From the NCBI GenBank assembly GCA_951394405.1, contig OX596343.1, positions 1,426,001 through 1,490,000 of the forward strand: a stretch of 64,000 nucleotides of DNA, in the 5' to 3' direction. Position numbers and translations under genes: made by a program. The notes under the pieces are model-generated. The model saw only the letters and a program-made list of their open reading frames with translations, was not told the DNA's origin and did not search any database. Below are positions 55,189 to 64,000 of this stretch, in pieces (the first letter of the stretch is position 1; the number at the start of each line of letters is the position of its first letter). The DNA comes from Coprinellus micaceus. Taxonomy: Eukaryota > Basidiomycota > Agaricomycetes > Agaricales > Psathyrellaceae.

Positions 55189-57991
55189 TTAACGAGTGCA
55201 CGAGATGACAGTCCTTGCGATGTACTTCATAACGCCAACGTGAAACGCTGCCAATCCAAGAGAGAAAAGGATACTGCGGTGCCATGGTTCAACCTCGACC
55301 ACGGTGTCAGCCACGGCAGCTCCAAGAAGTGCTGCGAGCACAAGCGGACGAGGGTGCTTCTCGACGCCCGTGCATATCCGCGGGGCACTCATCACCTAGA
55401 AAGTTGTCTCAACTTTTGAAGGATCGAGTCCATGGATGGGGGCACGGCTTACCTTCGCAACAAGAATCACACTGCGAACAAGCCTAATTGAAAGTCGTCC
55501 ATTCGGACTCCTGATCATCCTGCCAATATTCTTCCAAGTCTTGCTCTTGAGGATGGCAGATTGCGTGTTCTTGATCCACGCTCGAATCCCCGTTGGTTCA
55601 GGAACAGGAGGGTCGTCCTGCGTCGTGGGAGGCAAGCTTAGGAGTTTCGTCGTTTCAGAGTTCGGAGAAGGCGTCCTTTCCCGCATTGTACTCTCCAGAC
55701 TTGACCTCGCACGGGGCACAAGTGCATCAGGGGTGCCATTGTGCGAAGTTTGCCGACTAGCTGGAGGCGTTGCGAGAGGGTTGAGCTGCGCAGTCGGACG
55801 TCAATACCCTGAAACGCTTTATATGAGGGCTTTGGATGTAAGGACTCACCTTGCCATCGCGGATGGCGGACGCTACACGCTCACAAGATGGTCGGGCAGA
55901 CGGCGTCTTGTGGAGAAGGTTCTCGAGGAGGACGAGGTATGCTCGGGAAAGCCGTCGAGCCTCAAAAGTCGAAACCAAGGTTGAGTTCCCCTTGAACCTG
56001 AGGGAGACGTCAATACGTTGCTCAGCCGGATAAGGAGTGAGAAGTATTACCCGGGATACTGTAGGACCTCTTGTTCAAGGCGCTCCATCTTGACATCCTC
56101 TTGACCCCGCTCGATACTGACGGGTTCCCCGTTCGCATCTCCTTCAGCCGCGTACCTGAGGGCCGATTGCTTGGCCGTCAGAAAAGGAGAACTATTTCAA
56201 AGGAATGACAAGAGACTTGCACACCTGTAGGGAAGCTTGAAGAACAGCATCTTGTGAAGAATCATGCCTAAACTCCACATGTCCGACTTCGAGTCAATTT
56301 GGCGAAGTCGGCCAGTATCTGGAGACGGTAGGGACTCTGGTGATGCGTACTCAAGGCTATATGTCTTCTTGAGCATTGAATTGAATACTAACCGGCGGTT
56401 CATACTTACGTGCCAGTGTTTCCTGTCCTCTGATTCTGCGTGGAGTTGATCATGTCTCGAGATGTGCCGAAGTCAGATAACATGGCTCTTGGGCTGCACA
56501 AATGGAATGAGGGCCACCTTACACGATCAAAATTGGGACGTACATGATTCGGCCATCGTCCCATGTTAGGAGGACGTTGCCTGGCTTCAAATCGAGGTGA
56601 AGGATAGACTTGTTGTGCTGGTCGCGCTGCGGTCAATAGGGGTGTTTTTTTCAGTGAAGAGAAGGGCTAACCAGGAATCCAAGTCCCTCGACAACGTCTT
56701 GGAACAGACTTTTCACTTCCTCAGCACTGAGAAGGTGAACAGGCGTCCACTCCTTCTCGCTCTCTTTCCGTTCAGGGCCGTCCGGCCTCGCATATCCCTC
56801 CTTTTTCATACGCTCACGCTCTTCCGGAGACGCCCGTTGGAAGGCTTTGAACGCTCGAATTCTTGCGGAACGGGAATGTATACTTGGTGGGCCTTGGGTT
56901 GGGGTACGAGCGCCGTCTCGGGCAGCGTTCAAATCGCCAATAGGCTCAGCGGGAACAGGGTGTATATGCGGGTGGGCAGTTCGACGACCTAGGCGAATAT
57001 CAATGAAGTCATCGAGACTCCCACCTTCCGCCCACTGCATCAAGACACTACACGTCGGTTAGAAGTGAGAAATTGACGACCGGGAGCGAACTTACTGCAA
57101 GGTTGGTACACGAGGACCAAAGGCTGAGAATTGGTAGGTCTCCAGCCATGCGTGGCTGTTCTAAAGTTAGCACTTCTTCTGCGCAGTTCCTCAATGCGCT
57201 CACTGGTAGGTGACGATATTAGGGTGGCGCAGTTGCTCCAGAAGGCGAACCTAGACCATGGAGTATATGCATCAGAGAAGCGTTGCAGGCAAGCGAATGG
57301 GACGAACTTCACGCAGAATCTTAAGAAGATAGGAGTGAGATTCCCCAACAGCGATCTTCTTCACGGCGAAGTGGCCCAAGGGGTTCCCATCGAGGACGTG
57401 CTTCAGAGACGTCAGGGGGATTTTAACGCACTGTCTCATACGGCGTACCTGACACAAGAAAACCGACCCGTTAGCACCCATCCCAAGTTTGTATTCTTCT
57501 TGGAAGAAGCGGTTAAAATATCCTTCTGCCATGTTCTGGGCGGGAAACGTAGAAGGGGATGGCTCGCTCGCCGAAGGGGGGTTATCGTCGTCTGAATGAA
57601 CGCTGTATGGGCTCGCTGGCCTCGAAGTGAGTTCATTCGACACCTCGAGAATCTGGAAGTAGTTCGTCGCCCTCGAATGGTAGGCTGGATCCGAGTCGAT
57701 TTCGTCGAGGACGTCGTCATCGTCGTGGTCATGTTCCAATTCATCCTCCTCATAACCACTAGCAGGAATAGTTTGTTTGCAGTACGGACAGTGCCGAGGC
57801 GTCCTCGCGGGTACCACCGACGACGTTGAGGGTTCATTCAACGTTGACTTGCGACTGATCGTCAATGCATGAGATTTAGGGTTGTAGAGCACAACTTGGT
57901 GAGAGGCGTGTAGAATTGGCTGCCATTCGGGTTCAGGAGAGGGCGACACCAGGGCGACTGTTGAAGCCGTCGGCGAGGAAGGTGTGCTCAT
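55189..57991 (-). CDS. IKS1: IKS1-like serine/threonine protein kinase with C-terminal membrane anchor
   Basis: Twelve exons: 57991-57449, 57400-57308, 57250-57204, 57155-57096, 57047-56672, 56626-56544, 56493-56410, 56356-56225, 56155-56051, 55997-55850, 55785-55453 and 55395-55189. The phases close at 736 aa. The kinase starts near residue 165: glycine loop LGMGANGSVF, Lys in FAVKKIAVGE, REVRLLEQLRHPNIVTYHHAWLE, acidic hinge LMQWAEGGSL, catalytic loop HLDLKPGN (Leu for the usual Arg of HRD), SDFGTS, and YASPES for APE. The HVLDG-x-LG-x-FAVKK and FGPRVPTLHVLM blocks match fungal IKS-type kinases as I remember them. An insert of about 100 residues lies between hinge and catalytic loop. The N-terminus has a CPYCKQTIP zinc-like motif. 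Two hydrophobic segments in the last 70 residues suggest membrane anchoring. The start could be upstream of 57991. Confidence 0.86.
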
Positions 57992-58262
57992 CGTGGCATC
58001 CGTCGAGGAGGTCGTGACAGTTTGGGGGAGAGAACCTCGGGGTCTTATGACGTTGCCGGCATCACTGACGGCCACAACGGGGCCACCACCGCGCGAAGAT
58101 GGACGCGTCTTTCGACCACAACTTCGACCAGCATCCAGCATGTCGCAGATTCTCCAGTTTCTGGGCCTACCAGAGGATGCAGACGATGAAGTATGGGGCA
58201 CAATGAACAAAAAGTGACTTACTCAAGCAATAGTATAGACAGTGACCCTGGCGTTGACAGCG
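57992..58262. promoter_or_regulatory. divergent promoter between IKS1-like and glomulin-like genes
   Basis: About 270 bp between opposed starts. The exact limits depend on the two start choices, both of which are provisional. No clear TATA element. Confidence 0.4.
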
Positions 58263-60057
58263 ATGCTGACGAGTGCTGTGCGCGACGACAAGCCCGCAAT
58301 TAGCGTCTCTGAAATATGTCATCAGGTCTCCGCTCATGGTGGATCGAGGTACTTGGTACGTCGTAGATACCTGCTCCTCGATAATCTTGACTATATGCGC
58401 GGCATTCAGGACCCTCTCCATGCACTTCCCTTGTTAGTCGGGTGCTCAGATCCCAAGGCAAAGGATTTGGTCGGCATTATTGGAGAATGCTGCTCTGCGA
58501 GGGAGGCTCTCATCACCACGCAAGAATGCTTGGAACGGCTTGCTAACGAACTGCAACACGATCCTGAGGATGACGAGGAGGATGAAGATGGAAAGAAACA
58601 GGCGCCCATCGACACACTCGTTACGATCGTCGACTTGTATGTGGCAGGTATGCAACCACCGAAACCACTGCCGGGAAGGGCCATTAAAATTCCACACAGT
58701 GATACCCAGAATCAAGTTGAGGGGAAAGTCCGGCTTAGATACCATCCGATCCCATATTCTAGAGATTCAGGACATGGTTGGTACGGCAGCGTACCAGCTC
58801 AGATCTAATACCGCGCCTGAGCTCTTGTCGTCCATCGCCACCCTCGTTACCCGAGCAAAATGCTGGCTTGATTCTGACCCCAAGGTAGACGCAGGGGCGG
58901 CGAAGGTATGTCGTTTGGTTGGGTCAAAATCGTCAAACTGACATCTCTTCAGGAACTACTCTCTGACTTGTTGTCCCAAGCATTGTCATCATGCTCGCAA
59001 GCTCTCAGTACCTCCATTGCACAGAGGACGTTTGAACAGTTGAATCCTCGGTTCAGACGCCCAGGTGCTGGCAAGGAAAGGAACGCTGGGGAAGACGCTT
59101 TGCGACGAGTCTTCGATGCGTACGGAAACCTTGGCGAAACGACGGAGGACCTCCTAAAATCACCCTCACCCACATCCCTCATTGCCCTTGCTCATCTTCC
59201 TGATTCTGAAAATACAGACATACCATCCTATCTACCTCTCATCATCGCTTCCATCCACTCCAACGCTCTTCTCGACGAGTCCCTCGCAGTGTTGCTCAAA
59301 TTCCTTAGCAAGAAAACCACTGTCCCAGACGAAGTTGCAGGTCCGATACTCAGCATACTCCCAGAACTTGCGAGTGGGCATTCCGACCCCCAAATTCGGC
59401 ACATATCCTTCCGAATTCTTGCGCGAGTACTATCCATGACCCCACCAGCGCTGCGTATGGAGGTTCTCACCGAACTGACAGCAAAGTCCGAATTCCCGCA
59501 GATGCGCGTCGCAGCCGTCGGATTGGTGAAAGACGCGATACTAGAGGCGCTTCAGTCTCCTTCAGGCGATCCCTTTGCCTCACCTGTTTTCCTCCGCGCC
59601 TTCGGTCCCATCTTGTTTCGTCCTAGCCCTCAAGATCTACTAACCTCCGCAGCCACCACACTAGACGACTTCGAGGAGTCCCAGGAATCCAAGCGGCTTC
59701 TGGAGTGCCTTTCGTTGTACTATGTCCTTCTGGAGCGGGATGCCCAGAATCTTGTGAGTAGCCATACGTCGGCAAGTGCACGGAAGAACAGCTGCTCACT
59801 GGTTCCCGACAGACTGGAATTCGGGACCAAGATGTCGCCAAGAGCATCGATAACACGCTTCTATCGCCTCTTCACTCAAGGATCACAGAATGGGAGTCAA
59901 AATCTGACCACGATTCGAATGGTACGAGGGTTTTTCGTATTCAATCTGAATCTAGTCACCAACGGACTTTCTAGACCTGCACCATATGAACTCGTTGTTG
60001 CCCCTGCAGATCGCGCTTGAACGAGTGCATGCGACGAAAACTCGTCTACAGTTATGA
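58263..60057 (+). CDS. glomulin/ALF4/YAP1-binding-protein-like
   Basis: Exons 58263-58647, 58700-58905, 58953-59753, 59813-59921 and 59975-60057 give 527 aa, near the usual length of this helical-repeat family. Glomulin proteins regulate Cullin-RING ligases in animals and plants. The fungal Ybp1 branch supports the oxidative-stress regulator Yap1. Supporting blocks: CSDPKAKDLVGIIGECCSAREALI, acidic DDEEDEDGKK then APIDTLVTIVDLYV, a SGLDTIRSHILEI helix, ELLSDLLSQALSSC, a C-terminal about 350 residues of helical repeats with LRMEVLTELT, and an end in SLLPLQIALERVHATKTRLQL. Family call from remembered motifs. The 5' end is uncertain: an in-frame ATG also occurs near 58395, and an additional intron near 58358 is possible. 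Confidence 0.65.
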
Positions 60058-60421
60058 AAGCCCTGTATCATGTTATTTCAGTAGGATTTCCAGACCACGC
60101 CGAGGTAAATGAATGACTTGGCTTTCTTGAGAAAGCACCCTTCCGTCGCGGAGTCATTGGCGCTAAGTATTCACACGCTCGAGGTCGCAAGGGCGATCGT
60201 TAATCCAATTTATCTCTTCCGAATTCGGGGCCTAACTTCCGCACCTGTTCCGCCTTTCCACATTCCTCGTTTGGCGCGTCTCCCCCCTTTTCTCAAGAGA
60301 ACGCCTATGACTCCAGTTCACTTCTCTTTTCGCCCCCCTCCTCTTATACTTCTCCGCTATACCTAAGCACGCACGCCACCCCTCCACCCTTTGAGTCTGA
60401 GACTGGATGCAGCAGACGACC

Positions 60422-62340
60422 ATGGACGAAAAGGAACCGATAGATGTCGAGGTTCGAAAAGTGGAGCACGGCGTGTATCATGACAAGTGGACACAGAGGC
60501 TGCTGAAGCTGGGGGTAGAGGATCGAGGTGTGCATTGTTCTTCCCCGTCACTCCTTAGTCTGTTTGGTTAACCGAGTCCCCGACGATAGGCATCCAACCA
60601 GTACCAGAGGAAAAGCGGACTGATACCCAATACGCCAAAATTTTCTTCCTCTGGTTTTCGTGGAACGTCAACATCTTGACGTGAGTCAACGCGTTCGAGA
60701 ATGGCACATATCAGCCCTTTGTGCTCACCGATCCATTCCAGCTTCTCTGCTGGGACTCTTGGCCCTCTCATCTTTGGCCTCGGTCTCCGCGACACATGCC
60801 TGACTGTCCTATTCTTCAACCTCCTCTGTTGCGCGTTCCCCGCCTACTTGTGAGAGAGGCTCATCCACGATATTCCTCTCCAGTTGGACTGACGCTTCAA
60901 TTCTCCAAAGCTGTACATGGGGCCCCAAGCTAGGAATGCGCCAGATGATCGCTTCTCGTTACTCTTTTGGCTACTACGGGGTCATCGTACCTTGCATATT
61001 CAACCTCATTGGAATGATTGCGTTCTCGATCCTCAATTCCATCATCGGGGGGCAAGCACTCGCAAGCGTGAACAACGATCTGACCTGGACGTAAGTGCCA
61101 TTCATGTCGAAATTCTGGGCACCTTCGACTGAACAAATGCCCTGCTATTCTACCAGTGTTGGTATTGTGATCGTCTCTATAATATCGCTGTTGATCTCTT
61201 TCTGTGGTTATAACGTCCTCAACTGGTAAGCCCTATCCATCCCTGCTCCTTGGCGGCTGCTTACTTTCGTGGGTCACCAGGTACGAGCGCCTTTCCTGGC
61301 TCCCTGTCCTTATCACCTTCGTGATCGCCCTTGGAGTGGGCGGGAAGCATCTCAATAACCCACCGCCTGCGGAGCCCGCCACCGCCGCCACGGTATTGAG
61401 TTTCGCTTCCACACTAGCTGGTTTTGCTATCACATTCTCTGGCCTAAGCTCGGACTTCACGACATACTATCGCTCTGATGTTTCCGCGTACGTTCCCTTC
61501 CTTTTCTATAAATAATACTGCTTGACGTGATACATCGCAGATGGAAGATATTCACTTATTCTTATCTAGGACTCCTCTTCTCTATTGTACGTCTCAATTC
61601 AGTTTCTTGTGCATTTCGGCTGATGTCCCATAGGTCCCACTACAATGCCTTGGAGCCGCTGTCGCCGTAGCCACCCCTTCCGTCCCCGCTTGGGAAGAAG
61701 GGTTCGCGGAAGGATCTGACGTTGGAGGCCTCCTCGAGGCCATGCTGCACCCCACGAAAGGTTTCGGAAAGTTCCTCACCGTTCTTCTCAGTCTATCAGT
61801 CGCAGGCAACATTGCTGCCACTTTCTATTCGATCTCCCTCAACATCCAAGTGTTTGTACCCTGGTTGGTGCGGGTACCACGCTATGTGTTCTCTATCGTC
61901 GCGACTGCAATGTGAGTGGACCCCGCTTCGTGTCCATCCAGTATCACCGAGCTCGCAATTACAGAGTCATCCCACTAGCAATTGTCGGTGCACACAGGTT
62001 CTACGATACCCTTCTCAACTTCCTCGGGCTCATCGGGTACTGGGCCTCGGCCTACGTAGCAATCATCCTTGTCGAGCACCTCTGGTTCCGGCAAAACGAC
62101 CCGAAGCAGTACAACGAAAAGATCTGGAACAGTCCCAAAAAGCTACCCACTGGCCTCGCGGCTTTGGGCGCTGGGATATGCTCGATCGGGCTGATCGTCC
62201 CTTCGATGCACCAGGTGTGGTTTGTGGGCCCGCTGGCGAAGACGGCGGGCGATATTGGGTTTGAAGTGGCTTTTGGGGTCAGTGGTGTGATGTATGTTCC
62301 ATTCAGATACCTCGAGATTCGGATGAGGGGGCACCTTTAG
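60422..62340 (+). CDS. purine-cytosine permease (NCS1 family, FCY2-like)
   Basis: Nine exons: 60422-60527, 60590-60680, 60742-60849, 60911-61090, 61158-61226, 61281-61487, 61541-61586, 61634-61911 and 61965-62340. All phases agree, giving 486 aa. It is a plasma-membrane proton symporter for nucleobases (cytosine, adenine, guanine, hypoxanthine). Family features: the short cytosolic N-terminus; WFSWNVNILT; FSAGTLGPLIFGLGLRD (helix 1); WGPKLGMRQMIASRYSFGYYG; NLIGMIAFSILNSIIGGQAL; VGIVIVSIISLLISFCGYNVLNWYE; FAITFSGLSSDFTTYYR; NIAATFYSISLNIQVFVP; and IGYWASAYVAIILVEHL. Length and motif order are normal, and nothing looks damaged. Specificity within the purine/cytosine group cannot be assigned. 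Confidence 0.9.
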
Positions 62341-63029
62341 GCGAGTTCCTGATGCCATTGATCAGGTTGGCAGCCGCGATGTACTTTCATAGCTATATTG
62401 CGGTTGGTAGTGGCAGGGTCTATGGTCGTGTCCGCCGCGGGAGACCAAGGCTAGGCAACAAAATAAATCGCTTCCATGGCAGAGGGGCCCGATCGGAACA
62501 TATCCAGGAGATTATTCGATGTGTATATTCCTAGGTGCCAACACGCTGTTTGTGCGATTGGGTATTAAGTAGCCACATGCACCTCGCCAGCCGGGCTTCT
62601 GGGCGCTAAAGTATAGCGGGAATCGCCGACAGTTTGAAGCCCGACATCAAGAACTCCTGCCAAGCGCGGGGCCAAGCGAGACCCCTGTCCAACAACATGG
62701 AGTCCTCATCGAGTCGTCTCCCACCGTTCTCTGCTACTCCTCGACGTACCTTCCAGTCAGTCGACTTGACTTTCGCTGTCTAGACCGACGGAATGGACGA
62801 TGGGCGGCATCATCTCCAGTATCCAGTTTTGTGATCTTTATCTTGTCGGTTCCAATCAGCGCGCAGGAGCAAAATTAATAGAGTCGCTTGCGGAGCATGA
62901 CTTGTTGTCACCCAATACAGCATGCTTCTCAGGGCAGTCGTGCCTAGCGAATAGGCGCTCTGCGGCTCTGCCTTGCTTTCCTTCCACCACGACCGCTGTC
63001 TTCCTCCCTCTCCCCATAGTCCCCTAATA
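62341..63029. other. 0.7-kb intergenic
   Basis: 3' flank of the permease and upstream region of the gene at 63030. A GGGCGCTAA variant motif lies at about 62602. No ORF supported. Confidence 0.5.
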
Positions 63030-64000
63030 ATGTCCGTGGCCGACAGGCTGGTGTCCGTGGACAACACAGACCCCCAATTTAAGTGGGACGGTCCGTGGTT
63101 TAGCACTCAGGGTAATACGGACGACTGGGGTCAGAACGGACCCCCATTTCTGAGCACACTGCAGGGTATAACGACGAACGGGGGGCTCTCATTCTCCTTC
63201 ACAGGTATGTAGGTTTCATTCCGCTCGTCCATCGATCTCTGATTTGAATTTCGCCTTTCACATAGGCAGGAGTGTACGTTTATGGGGTTCCCTCCGACCT
63301 CAAAATATTACGGGAGGGCGAGGCCGAGATCCAGATTGGGATTGCTTTGTGGATGGGAATAACACAGGGCAACCATGGACGTATCCAACGAAGGCGTACA
63401 GCAACTTTTTACTGTGCTGGGGCCAGGACATCACTGATGGCAACCACACACTCGAACTGAAGGCCGCGGTTCAGAGCCAAACACTATGGGTGGATCAAGT
63501 GCAATACCAAGCGACTACAGATGTAGACCTCTCGGCCGCTTGGACGGAAGTGGATCAGGACGATGGGCGCTTCAAATACTCAGATGGCTGGGATGAGGAT
63601 ACCGAAGGGTATCGAAGGTCGACGAACACACCTGGTGCTTGGTTGACTTATGACTTCAATGGTATGTATGGAGTTCCCTGCGTTACGATGTGAACCTCTG
63701 ACATGGTTGTTTCTGTCGTAGGGGAAGCGGTGATCTTTGGAGCCTACACCCCAGGAAGTGCGACCGCTTTGGAAGGCCTTGCATCATACATCGTGGATGG
63801 AGGGCCACCAACTGACTTCAAGATCCCCACCACCACTGTGGCCAAGTACAACCAGCCTTACTTCGAAATTACTGGTCTGAAACCAGGTCCACATCGTCTT
63901 CAACTTACCAACAAGGGGAACTCCTCAACAGCCCCCCTCGCGTTTACGTATATGTACACCAAGAACGCCCGCCCCGAATCCACCCCTGAAGTGAAGCCGA
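63030..64000 (+). CDS. Agaricomycete membrane protein with tandem beta-sandwich-like ectodomains (3' end outside window)
   Basis: Intact relative of the pseudogene at 13776-15212. Exons 63030-63204, 63266-63661 and 63722 onward (open at the edge), about 283 residues seen. It starts MSVADRLVSVDNTDPQFKW without a classical signal peptide. Two similar modules follow. The first has GGLSFSFTGRSVRLWGSL, DWDCFVDGN, PWTYPTKAYSNFLLC, and NHTLELKAAVQSQTLWVDQVQY. The second starts near VDLSAAWTEVDQDDGRF and repeats the plan (GEAVIFGAYTPG, YIVDGGPPTDF, GPHRLQLTNKGN, AFTYMYTKNA). This pattern (ligand-binding jelly-roll, then transmembrane helix and Ser/Pro-rich tail) is one I recall from many basidiomycete membrane proteins. 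The helix would lie just past the window, as in the pseudogene. Function unknown. Confidence 0.75.

Overview
The window reads as nuclear DNA from a filamentous basidiomycete, most likely an Agaricomycete. The genes are interrupted by many very short GT-AG introns (about 45-65 bases, conserved phases), ORFs run on both strands with short intergenic gaps, and the gene families are fungal: a Furry/Tao3 morphogenesis protein, an IKS-type kinase, a fungal purine-cytosine permease, orphan 7-TM proteins, and several families of unknown function that I know only from mushroom-type fungi. There are no operons, IS elements or CRISPR arrays. The species cannot be named from the sequence.

Layout. 1-5000 holds the 3' part of a Furry/Tao3-like gene, followed by a tRNA-Leu(AAG) with a 25-nt intron (5379-5482, minus). 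6.4-10.1 kb holds two tandem, apparently related genes of unknown function. 10.4-12.6 kb holds a divergent pair of unknown genes. 13.8-15.2 kb (minus) is a decayed copy of the membrane-protein gene that starts at 63030. 17.2-18.6 kb is an aldo/keto reductase. 18.8-26 kb is rich in small duplicated families: three CxCxxC proteins, the first of three DUF7330-like genes, an F-box-like gene plus a remnant of its 3' end, and an unusual SDR protein. 26.9-27.7 kb is an unknown low-complexity protein. 28.7-38.5 kb has two coiled-coil proteins (606 and 2005 aa) that share a C-terminal module, flanking the second DUF7330-like gene. 38.5-44.5 kb is an exceptionally long gene-free gap with simple repeats and a 185-bp tandem duplication. 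44.5-50.1 kb is a long low-complexity coiled-coil gene. 51.6-52.9 kb is a 7-TM protein, and 53.0-53.9 kb is the third DUF7330-like gene. 55.2-58.0 kb is an IKS1-like kinase, divergent from a glomulin/YAP1-binding-like gene (58.3-60.1 kb). 60.4-62.3 kb is a purine-cytosine permease, and 63.0 kb to the end is the intact membrane-protein gene matching the 14-kb pseudogene.

Theme. The housekeeping genes (Tao3, IKS1, glomulin-like, permease, AKR) are single copy here. Between them lie lineage-type families with two or three copies each, often inverted and dispersed over tens of kilobases, including one clear pseudogene and one remnant. The genes do not form an obvious pathway. The window looks like ordinary chromosome with recent local gene duplication and decay. 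The least described material is the DUF7330-like trio, the CxCxxC trio, and the paired coiled-coil proteins with the shared terminal module.
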